In this document: one piece after another, positions 35,726-48,073 of the stretch
Layout of the letters: every line of letters starts with the position of its first letter
Position numbering within the stretch: the stretch's first letter is position 1
NCBI GenBank assembly: GCA_039096225.1
Contig: JBBPEB010000013.1
Span: 1,597,501 to 1,661,500 of the forward strand
Direction of reading: 5' to 3'
DNA: 64,000 nucleotides
From: Blastocystis sp. Blastoise
Taxonomy: Eukaryota; Sar; Bigyra; Opalinata; Blastocystidae
Notes under the pieces: generated by a model
Databases searched by the model: none
Told to the model about the DNA's origin: nothing
The model's input: the letters and a program-made list of their open reading frames with translations, nothing else
Position numbers and translations under genes: made by a program

Positions 35726-38246
35726 ATGGCTAGGGTTCTTTACAAGCCTATTAGAAAAACAAATAACAAGACAATTTGTGTCTGTGCTGTTTTTTGGATT
35801 GGTGTCACTATAATTTCTATTCTAATTGGTGTTCTTATTGTGGACAGAAACTTTTCTCAGAAGGCTAGACAGAATTCTATTGCTCAAAGAACAAATAAAA
35901 AAGTTGGTTCGCAACATGTGTCGTCTCAAGTTCCTCAAAATACACGAAACAACATCAAACCGAATTATGATGTTCTTAAAACAAAAAATAAATCTAAAGA
36001 TGAAAATAATCAGCAAATGGAAGTGGAAATCCCAAAGAATCTACTTACTGTGTTCACTGTTATAGAAGATAAAGTATATTATTTTATGTCATAAACACTA
36101 TTATAATTAGGATTCGTCAGTAGTAGGTAAACTATCAAAAAACACAATACAAACAATGAAAGAATTCCCTGATCTTTATACTAAAAAAGTAATTTTTACT
36201 TCAAAGGATAATTTTCAATATATATTGATCAATTCCAACATTATTACAGAATCAGATTTTACGTATTTATACTCATAACTACTTTAATATATTGTATTAT
36301 TTTGTCACAATATAGAGTTACCAATTCTGGGATCATTTCTATTCGATCTATTATGTCTATATTAAGCAAGAAATACTCCTCATTATATTATGTTTATATT
36401 GCTCCTTGTGCTTTCTTTAATCCATCAACTCTAGCACATTATATAGAACAATTATATATTCTTACTCAACAACAAAAAATCAATTCTAATGTATATATAT
36501 TTATTTATATCTTTATATAATAATATATATGTATATATAATAGTTATTTGGCTATACAACAACCCTAATCTCTGACGGATATCCTCTCCCTACACTTACA
36601 AGTCCCGCGGTTATTATCGATTATCTAATAACTAAGTATAAAACAACAATAAGTGATTCTAATGTAATTATATTATATATATATATAATTTTGATATATA
36701 GGACTTTCTTTTCTTTTCTTCAACACTTCTTCCTATTTTTAATGAATTCCCGTCGGAATATGCTCTAAATAGACCTTTTTGGTTACATTCTTTTTATACA
36801 TATATTCATGAATATTCACGTCTTCATGATATTATTGTCGATACATTTTCTTTTGATTTTACAGGTATATATATATATTAATATAGAATAGTATAGTTTA
36901 TTCTTTATATGTTCTGAATATTATTATATAGTAATGGTATTCAAACTGAGTCCTGTTGAAAAATCTGTTTTACCTGTTAACTATAATAGTAATAAAGTAT
37001 ATATATATAATTATTATAATTATAGTATAATTTATATATCTTTATTATATTCATTATTATATATATAGAATTTGCTGAAAGTTCTCCCATCCCTCGTATC
37101 CTCTCATCAATTTAGTATATATATATATATATATATATATATTCTTATATATACTTCTCTCTAGTTCCTTATATATCAAATGTATGTTTCCATCCCTCCA
37201 ACGACTTTCTTTCCCCTACCTACGACGATATTAATCCATCTAGCTATATACAATGGAACAAACAATTAACTTCTGTCCTTCATTCAGGTATATATATGTT
37301 AGTATTATTATTTCTTTACATATTTCTAGACAATTTCTTTATTATATATATATATATATATAGATCAAAAATGTATTGTTTTCGCAGATTCAGTAGATCA
37401 ATTCTCTAGCTTTATATACTTCTATTCTTCATGTATATATATGGATATAATTATACCTGTCGGTGAAACATGCACGTATATATATATAGATATATATATT
37501 CGTAATATCATAATAAATATTCATTAATATATCACATATATACATTATTTTATTATTAATAAATATTCATTAATATATCACGTATATACATTATTCTATT
37601 ATTAATATGCATATATATATCATGAATATATAGTAAATTAAGAACATTATATGACTCTCCAGTTTCTCCTTCTTCTTCTACAAATAATACTATTCCTCAT
37701 AATGGAAATACAATTCCATGTGTTTCTCCTTTTACATCTCTACATATTTTATGTGTATATCCACCTTCAAATTCCCGCGGTTTTTATCTGGATATCGTGA
37801 AAAGAAGAATTACTCCTGGGAATACTATTTTCCTATTAACCAATCATAATGAAGCTATTGTACACTCTGTATATTTTCATAATAATTATAGCTATTTATT
37901 TTTCATTTTTTATTACTCCTATATCAAGCTCTTCATATATATATGTATCTATTTAGATTGATTTCCTATTTTCTAATCCGTCTTTACTCGTTATTCATGG
38001 GAATCTGCAAGATTCTGAACAAAAAAATAGTATTCTTACGGGAAAAGAACATGATTATGTATTACTTGAACAATATCCTTTCTATCTTTGCTGTTATTAT
38101 ATTTATTATTCGTATATTTATTATTATTATCTAACTGATATGTATATATATTACTTTTATTATATATATTATTTCCTTAATAAATTAGTTCTTCATCTTC
38201 CTCCTTCTTTTTGTATAAAGTAACTCAAAAGCATTCAGAATTATAA
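35726..38246 (+). CDS. Orphan type II membrane protein, about twelve exons
   Basis: Family not recognised. It starts MARVLYKPIRKTNNKTIC and has one membrane helix (VFWIGVTIISILIGVLIV), so a short basic cytosolic tail precedes a long lumenal part, the layout of Golgi type II enzymes. The basic stem (KKVGSQHVSSQVPQNTRN) is followed by a domain of several hundred residues: LLTVFTVIEDK, KEFPDLYTKKVIFTSKDNF, GYTTTLISDGYPLPTLTSPA, FNEFPSEYALNRPFWLHSF, CIVFADSVDQFSSFIYFYSS, and near the end EQYPFYLCCYY. A glycosyltransferase-like role would fit the topology, but I see no diagnostic motif. First exon 35726-36072; the last exon ends with TAA at 38244-38246. Introns are TA-rich and short. Confidence 0.7.
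37513..37614. repeat. About 52-bp tandem duplication in an intron
   Basis: Two copies of AATAAATATTCATTAATATA with its continuation through ATATACATTATT lie in one intron of the orphan type II gene. They differ at CACATA versus CACGTA and at ATTTT versus ATTCT. Confidence 0.85.
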
Positions 38247-38566
38247 TTATATGTGTATATATCAATTACATAATTTTGATCTCTCTCTTTTTCCTTTTTC
38301 CTCTTTTTTTATGTAAATAAATGTATTATTATCAATTGAAATACTTTTTTGTTTATTACTCTTTCTTTGCATTTGTATATACATAATAATAGTAACATTT
38401 ACGATCTGCTTGATAAATAGATATATATGAAACTCTATCCTATCTATATATTCTATGAACAAAACAAGTCTATAAATACAACAACAACAAAAAAATAAAA
38501 AAAAGACAAAAATGAAAAAATAAAAGCCTAAAAAATAGTTCTATAGAAACATACATAAATAGTAAT
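38247..38566. other. Convergent intergenic region
   Basis: Between two stop codons. The + strand is T/C-rich on the left (CTCTCTCTTTTTCC) and switches to A-rich on the right (ACAACAACAAAAAAATAAAA), as expected if each gene has a T-rich 3' flank. Confidence 0.55.
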
Positions 38567-40675
38567 CTATTCACGCCATAAGAGAAGAGGGTTAATCCCT
38601 CTTAAAAAGAGAACAAAATCGTTAGAGCACGTGCCAGGAATGAGGGGACATTTATATGTATAGAGATAATCATCAATATTCTTCATATCTTTTAAAGCAC
38701 TTAAATAACCGCGAATATATTGATAACTTATAATAGTATCAAGAGACTAAATAGAAATAGAATTATAAATTATTATTAAATATATGTATATATAATATGT
38801 AGAAACAAATAAAGAAAAATATATAGTTCTTACAATTCTTTGTTCTTTGGTCAATAACCGTGAATATTTCGCATAATCATCTTGATCGACATACTCAGGA
38901 TAATCAATAATCAATGTAATATATAGTTTCCCGCGGGAATTGATTCCCATTTTCTCATAGATAAGTTGTGTATCTATTATTAATTTTATAAATATATATA
39001 TTTATATATATGTACTGTTTTGAATAGGTTTTTGAATTTTGATAGGAAATTGTGTTCCATTAAGAAGAGGGATGGAGAGGGATTCTGAGGGTAAAATAGA
39101 TTGGGAGAGAGAAATATGATGAGATATATAGAGTGACTATATAGAGTAATGATAATAATAATAGAATATATATATATGAAATAGATAAAATTATGAATAT
39201 ATATACATTGTCAATATTGGTGAAAAGAGGATGAGGAAGAGCATTCAGAGTGATCGTCACATCTCCACGTTCTTTTAGAAATTCGAAATTACCCTGTGGA
39301 AATGAAATAAAAAGAGTTATGTATTTTTATAATTGTATTTATAATAGTATAATATTAATATATATATACTGAAGATGAAAGAGTGAATTGTTTACCGTTA
39401 TAAGATCCAGAAGGGATAGTGAGGGTCACTGGAATAGTATTCTGAACTAGCTAAATGGTGTTATTAAAAATATGTTTATAGATTAAGAATATACCTTCTT
39501 TCCGTTGCAAATAGGGCACGTGGAAGAAACGAATCCTGATCCAGAACACATTCTATATAATAATATTATATAATAATATTATATAATAATATGTGTAATA
39601 ATATATAGTATAATATATAGTATTATGATAAATATAATAATAATAGAGAAGGGAAACTATACTTGCATCTTGTTTTATACATATAACCGCGGTTATGATC
39701 ATAATAAATATGATTGGAGAATCCAGTACCATGACATAATGGACATTTCTATATATATATATATATATATATTCCATATAAATAATACAAGGATAAATAT
39801 AAGAAATATAAACATAATAATAAAAATTAAAATAAATATAATAATAATAAAATTAGAATAAATATAATAATAAACATAAAAATAAACATAATAATAACAC
39901 TAACAATAAACATATAAAGATCTACTTCAGCATCTTCTACGTCACGTGCTCCTGTTCCGTTACAATGATGACACTTCATATAATTCGTTACATTTAAAGA
40001 AATTACTTTTCCAGTATAAAGATTCTCTAACGTAACCTATATTCTATATACACAACTATATTATTTATATTCTTACATTAACAGATATGTATATAGCAGT
40101 AGCTTTTGATGCTCTTTTAGGAGTGTATTCGAAATCAAAAACATATTTCTATATATATAAGTATTTACAACACCATAAGACAAAATTATTTACTTTAGAA
40201 AAAGACTGAAATCGAAATGGATAATCTGTATATTGGTCTGTTAAGGATGATGTTGCATCCTATACATATAATATAATAACTGAGTATTCTTTCTATACAT
40301 CATCTAGTCCATTTTGATCATAATCCTGTCGCCTTTTTGAATCACTTAGAATTTCATATGCTTTCACCAACTAGAAAAGACATTGAAATATCATAAAAAT
40401 AATATATACCATCATAAAGTCTGTTTTAGCTTGTTCAATATCTTGATCGCCATTTATTTTATCAGGATGCATATATAACGCTTTCTAAGTATATTAATAT
40501 ATACAGCAAGCATCATACCTTTCGATAAGCCTTTTTAATTTCTTTTTCAGTGCAATCATTTGTTACACCAAGAATCTATAACTTTTATTATCTATCGAAA
40601 ATATCATACTTCATATAGATTTATTGCTCTCGATAGTAAAAAAAGAAAAAGGAGCAATAACAATGAAACTTTCAT
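38567..40675 (-). CDS. Secretory-pathway type I DnaJ (Scj1/ERdj3-like)
   Basis: An Hsp40 co-chaperone with a signal peptide (MKVSLLLLLFLFLLSRA), so probably the ER partner of BiP. The J domain reads NLYE then ILGVTNDCTEKEIKKAYRK and MHPDKINGD, with the essential HPD intact. The zinc-finger region has all four CxxCxGxG-type modules: CHHCNGTG, CPLCHGTG, CKMCSGSG and CPICNGKK. A substrate-binding C-terminal region follows (VTLTIPSGSYNGKQF, FLKERGDVTITLNALPHPLF, GKLYITLIIDYPEYV). An extension of about 60 residues follows the last conserved strand and ends in LLLWRE*, with no HDEL/KDEL. Around ten exons. Start at 40675 is 102 bp from the divergent CorA-like gene. Confidence 0.88.
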
Positions 40676-40777
40676 ATCTTTGAAGAAAAAACAGAAATTT
40701 TTGGTTAACAAAAATAGTTTTTGATCATTGACGTGATTGAATGCTTGCTTATAATTCATTAAAATAAGTATTGTGAA
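40676..40777. promoter_or_regulatory. Shared divergent promoter region
   Basis: 102 bp separate the start codons of the DnaJ gene (-) and the CorA-like gene (+). It contains TTGACGTGATTG, a CRE-like TGACGT half site. Functional significance is unknown. Confidence 0.4.
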
Positions 40778-41757
40778 ATGAGTCCTATATCCCCTAAATC
40801 TAATAATGAAATGCCTTCATTAATAACAAGTATGTTGGGAAGGCGTGATTCTATGATAAGCGTTGATACATTTCAAGTATTTTTAACACAAAGATCATGA
40901 CTATCAATGATATACAACACTCTAGTCAATAGAACTAAGTCCTCGTTTCCAAACGGAGTTATATCAACAAGAAATTATATTTGGAGAGCAATATGAATCG
41001 GATGATATTCTCGAAGCTATGCAGGAGAATGATATTTCTGAAAATGCGTTGAGAAATGTAATTATTTATATTTATTAATATTTTAAATATATCACAATGA
41101 TATCTTATGAATAAATATAGGTTTATAATTCGATTCCGAAGACAGATGACAATATGATCACTTTAGAAAATGTGAAAGAAAGCTTAAAGGTATTTATTTA
41201 TTGTTGATTATCTTTCGTTTTATTTTATGAATAATAAATAAATGTTTATTTTGCTACTATTTATCCTCTACGTTTGTTTTTTGAATAGCTTTTGGATATA
41301 TCATGCTCTCACGATGATTTTTGGATTTATTATACTTATGTAGATAAGGAGATGGTGGGTAGAATTAACTATCAGCAATTTATTGAAGTAAATAATAGAT
41401 CTATTTATAGAGATAAAACTGTTTTATTTATATATTTTAATTTCTTTATAATATAGTTAGTTTTAAGGTTAAAATATAAGATATGTTCACTTCCTGAATA
41501 TTAGTATATATATATAGAAATAGTTTTAAATAAAAATATTATGAAAATATATATAATATATAGTTATTTAGAAGATTCCAGTCAGATTCAGATGATTTCA
41601 TATAATCATAATTATATTAAATCACAACCTAATGTTCTTGTATATATATGTTATATAATATTGTTATATAATAATGTTATATATATATATTTATAGAATA
41701 TTCAAGATATACTCTTCTTAGAACAACCAGATTGTAATATGTATATTAATATTGTGG

Positions 41758-41825
<68 letters not shown>

Positions 41826-43636
41826 TAATCTTATAAATCATAGAGATAACCACGGTTATTGCTCAACGTTTGGCTATTCGCTACCGTTTAGATCCGTTAA
41901 TTGTTGAAGATATTTTACAGGATTATCCTCGTACGAAAGTATATATAGAGATGATATTATTATTATGATTATAATAATAATAATAATAATAATAATTATT
42001 ATTATTATTATATAGATTGATATATTACCTAATTATATATATGTTATTATTCCTGCTTTCAGAAAGATAGAAAATAATAGTATATATATTAATAATAATA
42101 ATAATAATAATATATATAGGTTACTATACGTCTTTGGCTGTTACTCATTTGGATATTCTTCTAGTGAATAATATATATAACCCTAATGTATTAAATTGGA
42201 ATATATGTATATACATATATATATTTATAATTGTATAAGAATTAGTATCATTTTTAAAAGTTTATCATATATGTTATTTTATTCGTGATTCTTACTCTAT
42301 ATGTATATATTAATATCGTGTGTAGATGAAGCAAACCGTGGTTTATATGATGACGTGAATACTGCTATTAATAAGAAATATAATGTTATTAAAGAGAATA
42401 AAGCACTTTATTTACTCTATTCTATTATGGATCGATATGTATATAGATATAGAATTATTTTTTATTCTTATTGTTCAATTTTTTAATAAAAAGAACTATT
42501 ATTAAATATGTAAACCTATTTATATTACTATTCTATTCATCTATATATACTATAGAGTCTTTATTCCATTAAATATTATATATAGGTTGATAGTTATAAT
42601 GATATATTAAGTTCAATTATTTCTGACTTAGAATTAATGGATATATATATTATGAACAAGGAAAAGAAATTCAACTATACACATGTATAGAAATTATATA
42701 TATATATATTTATTATTTATATATTTAGTTACGTGCTTTGGAATTTACATTAAAAAATCTCAAAATTGAAGTATATATATAATATAATAAATAATATAAT
42801 AAATAATATATATAATATAATAAATACTATAATAAATACTATAATAAATAATATAATAAATAATATATATAATATATTAAATAATATAATAAATAATATA
42901 AATAATATTATAAATAATATAAATAATATTATAAATAATATAAATAATATAATAAATAATATAAATAATATAATAAATAATATAAATAATATAAATAATA
43001 TAAATAATATAAAAAATAATATAAATACTATAATAAATAATATAAAAAATACTATAATAAATACTCTAATATATAGATTGAACCAATGATAAAAACAATA
43101 GATCAACTAATGACTTTAACAAAGCCTGTAGATTCAATAGGAAATCAGATTAATTCAGATGATTTCAATAGTGAAAATATTTGGTATTTATTCCGAGATT
43201 TACAAGATCATTTGAATCAAGTATATAAACAATGATGCATATTCTTTCAATCTATAATATCTGATTTCTAACAATTAAAATAGATCTTATCGCTTATTGA
43301 TGATGAAGTAGGGGAAACGCAAGCACTTGATGAACAATGCACAGCTCTCAGAGAACAAAAGTAAGTGTAATATATATAGTCGAATCTAAACTAATGCATC
43401 TCTTCTTTAGAATTAATAAAATGTTAAACTTGTTAACAATCATTCAATCAGTTTTTCTTCCTATTCAATTTCTTACTGCCGTTTATGGCATGAACTTTGA
43501 TAACTTCCCTGAAATCCATGTTGAACACGGCTTATATTGGTGGTGGCTAGTCACAGGGATACTCTTCTTTGGTGTTATTGGAATCGTAGTCTATCTTTTG
43601 AAACCAAATAACAAACAATCGATCTCTCATTTTTAA
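40778..43636 (+). CDS. CorA/Mrs2/Alr-type magnesium transporter
   Basis: A pentameric Mg2+ channel by family. It is a multi-exon gene. The N-terminal half is cytosolic or matrix-facing (MSPISPKSNNEMPSLITSM, TTVIAQRLAIRYRLDPLIVEDILQ with the CorA-type HxLDPLxxEDI motif, SLAVTHLDILLVNN). The long helical stalk includes IKTIDQLMTLTKPVDSIGNQ. The C-terminus has two membrane helices: NLLTIIQSVFLPIQFLTAV followed immediately by YGMNF, the selectivity-filter GMN, then WWWLVTGILFFGVIGIVVYLL. The loop between them is NFDNFPEIHVEHGLY, acidic as expected. No mitochondrial presequence is evident, so an Alr1 or bacterial-type CorA at the plasma or vacuolar membrane seems likelier than Mrs2, but this is inference. 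Confidence 0.88.
41762..41825. repeat. Intronic (TAA)n in the CorA-like gene
   Basis: About 20 TAA units in the intron that precedes the exon ITTVIAQRLAIRYR. Confidence 0.95.
42776..43072. repeat. Intronic AATATAATAAATAATATAAAT array
   Basis: About 300 bp of imperfect 9- to 21-bp units (AATAATATAATAA, AATAATATAAAT) fill one intron of the CorA-like gene. Open frames on both strands here are repeat artefacts. Confidence 0.92.
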
Positions 43637-44423
43637 GGTTTTTACTAGTCAATATGAAAACTAAATTTTAAATTATCACTCACATGTATTTACCAGTTTA
43701 TTCATTTTCTTTTCATCTATTATTTAGATTACTATAAAATACTAGTGTTTACTTAGTATGAAGTCAGTACTTTTTTTTCAAAGAAAGTGAAGACAGTTTT
43801 TGAAAAGTGATAAAAATGTGTTTTTCATCCGTATCCTTTTTATTTTAATCTTTTATTAAATGAGACATAAGATATAGCATAAAGTATAAATAAACAGAAG
43901 ATAAAAAACGATACTAATAATGAAATAAACGATCTAAAAGATCTTACAACCTTGAAGTCATGTCAAAGATGACACATCCCAAATGAACGTGGTGTAGAAT
44001 AAAAAACCAATAAAAAGAAGCGCCATTGTTTTTTAGATAAGATTAGCACACATCGGAATGCTAAAATCTGGAGAATTATTTATTTTTTAGTGAGAATTCA
44101 ATTAATAGTCGTAAGAATACACAAACATGCATCATTTGTTGTTCTCAAAAAGAAAATCTAACGTTTTAATCGTGTATTTTTATGGGGAATAATAGATTTA
44201 TCTCTATTAAAGTCAAAAGAATTAAGGAAATCGTGAAGACCAAAGACTGACTCTAAAAAAATTATGATTAAAAATAGCCAATAAACTCTTAGTCCTATCC
44301 TAAACCATTCCCTTTTTCTTTTGGGAATTACTCTTAGAGAAAAAAATCGCTATAATTTTAAAAAAACCATACAGTTTGCTATTAGGTGTGGATTTATAAG
44401 TCCTTATTTGCATATTTATATTT
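43637..44423. other. Intergenic region with a possible small minus-strand gene
   Basis: About 0.8 kb between the CorA-like gene and PIG-A, both on the + strand. It is less repetitive than other gaps. A putative two-helix membrane protein or relic on the minus strand (43840-44026) is listed separately. The remainder shows nothing recognisable. Confidence 0.5.
43840..44026 (-). CDS. Possible tiny two-helix membrane protein or relic
   Basis: The minus strand reads MALLFIGFLFYTTFIWD from 44026. If a 25-nt GT-AG segment at 43951-43975 (GTGTCATC to CTTCAAG) is removed, it continues in phase VVRSFRSFISLLVSFFIFCL and ILYAISYVSFNKRLK*, ending at 43840. Two hydrophobic helices of this spacing loosely recall TMEM258/Ost5 of the oligosaccharyltransferase. 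A further in-frame stretch NSPDFSIPMCANLI just upstream is cut off by a TAA. It may be a real small gene with a very short intron, a frameshifted pseudogene, or chance. Confidence is low. Confidence 0.25.
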
Positions 44424-45275
44424 ATGAAGGTAGAACAACAAAGATATTCTATCGCTATTGTTTGTGATTTCTTTTATCCTCAACTTGGAGGTGTTGAAAA
44501 TCATATTTGGTCTTTAGCTCAAGCTCTTATCCGTAAAGGACACAAAGTTATTATTCTTACTAAAAGTTATGGAGATCGTGAAGGTGTTCGTTATATGGAG
44601 AGTGGATTAAAAGTTTATTATTTACCCTTACTTAATATGGCTGCTGGTGTTGTTCACGTTGGATATTATTCATGGCTTCATTTATGGAGACAAATTATGA
44701 TCCGTGAAAAAGTCCAAATTGTTCATTATCATCAAAGTACAACACTCTTACAAATTATTTCTTCTTTGTATTGTGTTGCTGGCAACATTAAGACTGTATA
44801 TACAGATCATTCTTTGATGGGATTCGCAGATACTGCATGTGTTTCACTAAATAAAATTGTTCAATGTTCCTTATCTAATGTTGATCATATGATTGCTGTT
44901 TCTTATACAAGTCGTGAAACCTTATGTCTACGTACTCATCATCAACCTCAAGATATTTCTGTTATCCCAAATGCTGTTGATGCTACTCGATTTTATCCTA
45001 ATTTAAATTTACGAGGTACAACTGATGTTATTAACGTTGTTGTTCTTAGTCGACTTGTTTATAGAAAGGTATATAGGTTTTTTTGATTTAAAAAAATAAT
45101 TATTTGTTGTATATTTGTTGATTATTATATTTATTATATATATATATATATATAGGGTGTAGATTTACTTCTTCTTGTTATTCCTATGGTTTGTAAAGCA
45201 TGTCCTAAAGTTCATTTTATTATTGGTATTTATATATATAGTTATATTATTCTTAATAATATTATAATAATAATT

Positions 45276-45326
<51 letters not shown>

Positions 45327-45888
45327 TGGAGATGGTAATAAGAAAATTGATTTAGAATGTATGATATATAAGTATAGATTACAGGACCGTGTTGAACTCT
45401 TAGGTGGCATTGAACCTTCAGAAACACAAAATATTTATGTATATATATTTTATTTAATTGAATACTTTATGATTATTATTATGATTATTATGACTATTAT
45501 GATTATAATTATGATTATATTTATATATAGAACCGCGGGGATGTCTTCTTAAATTGTTCTCTAACCGAAGCTTTCTGTATTGCTATTCTTGAAGCTGCTG
45601 CGTATATATATATTTTTTTAAATCACTATATATATTTGTTCTTATTCTTTATATTTATATTTATATATATATATAGATGTGGTTTAGAAGTTGTATCTAC
45701 TCCCGCGGGAGGTGTAGAAGAAGTTCTTCCTTCTTCTATTTTACAGTTATGTACTTTTGAAAGTGAAGATATTGCCGCCAAATTAATTGCCGCCATTCAT
45801 AAAGTAGCTGAAAAGAAGAAAATTGAGGGAGAAATTGAACGTTCTGCTTTTGCTTATAATGAATTAGTTAAAAACAGGTATATATTTA

Positions 45889-45978
<90 letters not shown>

Positions 45979-46666
45979 TTTTTTTTTGAATATATTTCTT
46001 TTGTGTATATTATTTTATATATTGATTTTTAAGAATTTTATTTCTTAACAATTTTCTCTATTTTCTTTTAATAATTATATGTATATATATAGTTACAGTT
46101 GGGGTAAGGTAGCAGATCGTGCAGAGATCGTATATAATACTGTTATGTCTTCTCGTCACTCTCTTCTCTATCACATGCAAACCTATATGAGTGCAGGACC
46201 TGTATATATAATATAATAATAAAAATATCGATTTCTTTTAAATATAAATATACTATTTATATTCTACTATATAACTATATAGACTATACTATATACTATA
46301 TCTATAGATTGCTGGTTTTTGTTATCTTCTTCTTATGCTTATAAGTTTCTTATTCTTATTTATATTTGATATTGTGACTCCCGCCAGTACAATTGAACCC
46401 GCCTACGACTTCTACAGAGACGTTTATCTTCAACAAACGTATATATATCTATATGTTATACTTATTATTAATATCATTTATATTATTATTATACTTATAA
46501 TTATTATTTATATTATTATTATATATATAATTATTATATTTATAATTATTATATACCCATTAATAATACTCCATATATATATATATCTTTATATAGTGAA
46601 AATAAATTAAAGGGAAAACTAGGGAACTCAGCTTCTCCAAATTCCGTTTTACAACCCTTATTATAA
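44424..46666 (+). CDS. PIGA: PIG-A, GPI-GlcNAc transferase catalytic subunit
   Basis: Catalytic subunit of the complex that transfers GlcNAc to phosphatidylinositol, the first step of GPI-anchor synthesis, on the cytosolic ER face. About eight exons. GT4-family motifs in order: IAIVCDFFYPQLGGVENHIWS, GHKVIILTKSYGDREGVRY, VQIVHYHQSTTLLQI, VYTDHSLMGFAD, VDHMIAVSYTSRETL, ISVIPNAVDATRFYPN, VVVLSRLVYRKGVDLLL, FIIGGDGNKKIDLE, RVELLGGI, DVFLNCSLTEAFCIAILEAAA (the Glu-rich EX7E region) and STPAGGVEEVLP. The C-terminal membrane helix is FCYLLLMLISFLFLFIF. Stop at 46664-46666. Start is the first Met before the Rossmann strand; upstream DNA has no extension. The assignment is firm. Confidence 0.96.
45278..45326. 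repeat. Intronic (TA)n in PIG-A
   Basis: About 23 TA units that run directly into the AG acceptor preceding the exon GGDGNKKIDLE. Confidence 0.92.
45891..45978. repeat. Intronic (TTA)n in PIG-A
   Basis: About 28 TTA/TAT units followed by a T run, at the 5' part of an intron beginning GTATAT after the exon AYNELVKN. Confidence 0.93.
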
Positions 46667-47365
46667 TATTAATATATATATGTATATATTCTATTCATTC
46701 TCTATAAATTCAATTTCATTATTATATCTATTTTTCATTTAATTATGTATATCTATTTATTTATTAACTATTGACTAGTTGTTAAACGTTTTCTAGACTT
46801 TTTATTACCTTCAGATTATATATATATATATTTATATAATATACATTTCTTCTTTTCTCTCTTTTTTCCTTTTCTTTTATTTGTAAATGTTTCATTTTTC
46901 TTTTTTTACATTTTAATATTGTAATGTTTCATATTTATATTAATTATAATCACATTTACATTTATTTTCATTAATTTTTAAAAAAATCATTTATATTTAT
47001 TCTACCTTTACGTTATTATACATATAAATTATTTATATTATAATATTTTGGTCCATTTAATTATTTTTTTCGTTGTAGCTGTTTTATCTCTTTAATTGTT
47101 CGTAGAAATTATCATCTCTTTGGAGTATATTTATATCTACTCACTATTTTTGTTGATTCTGTGTACATACTATTGTCTTATTGAATTAGTTATGTTTATA
47201 TATATATCAATGAATTTATATTTATAATAACAAAACATAGGATTCTAACAAAGATATTTTTAAATGAGGTTTCTTTACTTTTTTAATATTTATTTAACAA
47301 ATAAACATCAATTTATTGTTGTAAAGAGAGTCAAAGCAATTATGCATTCAAATATAAAGAATAAC
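46667..47365. other. Convergent intergenic region
   Basis: Between PIG-A (+) and the ML-domain gene (-) stops. The left 550 bp are T-rich on the + strand. No gene or RNA was recognised. Confidence 0.5.
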
Positions 47366-48073
47366 TTACATAGGAACACTGATTTCTAAACAAAGAATTT
47401 CTTCTTGATCCTATATAAATAATTATAAATAAATTATATAAATAATTATAAATATTTATAATAATAATATTATATAAATTATATAATAAATAAAATAAAA
47501 TATTTATAATAATAATATTACATAAATTATATAATAAATAAAATAAAATATTTATAATAATAATATTATATAAATTATATAATAAATAAAATAAAATAAA
47601 TACTTGATCTAACATAGTTACATCAATCTTATAAGTACCACTTGGAGGATTGACATTAAATAAAGCCTTTTCAATAACATCAAGTTTTCCAGCTTCTTGA
47701 GGACAGCTTAAACCTTGAATATAAATAGCACCACTCTTGAAAGGAAGATCAATTACACTATCAGAACATAAATCACCAGTCTTCTTAAGAACAGGAATAT
47801 TACGATAAGAACCACTAAGTTTCCAAGTAGAACCTTGAGTAACACGTTTATCAATTAAACCAAAACCATGAGCAGTAGTATTAACGAAAGGAACAACGGG
47901 ATTAGGATTGATTTCAACACTATCAAGAGATCCATGAGCATTAGATCCAGAACAAACTTTCCAAGTTATAGGACCAGGAGCAGCAAAAGCCTACATTCAT
48001 ATATACTTAAACGATAAAGAAAGAATATATTTACAATAGCAGCAATGCAGAGAAGAAGAATAGCCTTGTTCAT
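47366..48073 (-). CDS. Secreted ML-domain (NPC2/MD-2-like) lipid-binding protein
   Basis: Exons 48073-48035, 47990-47604 and 47410-47366 join in frame to about 156 aa. A signal peptide (MNKAILLLCIAAIAFAAPG) is followed by a single ML domain of the usual 130 residues: ITWKVCSGSNAHGSLDSVEI, NPNPVVPFVNTT, VTQGSTWKLSGSY, TGDLCSDSVIDLPFKSGA, IQGLSCPQEAGK, PSGTYKIDVTMLD and EEILCLEISVPM*. Six cysteines lie in the positions expected for the three disulfides. Such proteins bind sterols or phospholipids in lysosomes or the extracellular space. It most resembles the PG/PI-transfer and NPC2 branch. The second intron holds a three-copy repeat. Confidence 0.9.
47440..47602. repeat. About 50-bp tandem repeat, three copies, in an intron
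   Basis: The unit AATATTTATAATAATAATAT with continuation TATAAATTATATAATAAATAAAATAAA is repeated three times with one TAT/TAC difference. It occupies most of the second intron of the ML-domain gene. Confidence 0.9.

Noticed and set aside
43955-44070. U6-like pieces (AAGATGACACATC and AGATTAGCACAC)
   Set aside because: The two pieces are in the wrong order, the ACAGAG box is missing and pairing with the U4 here is not supported.
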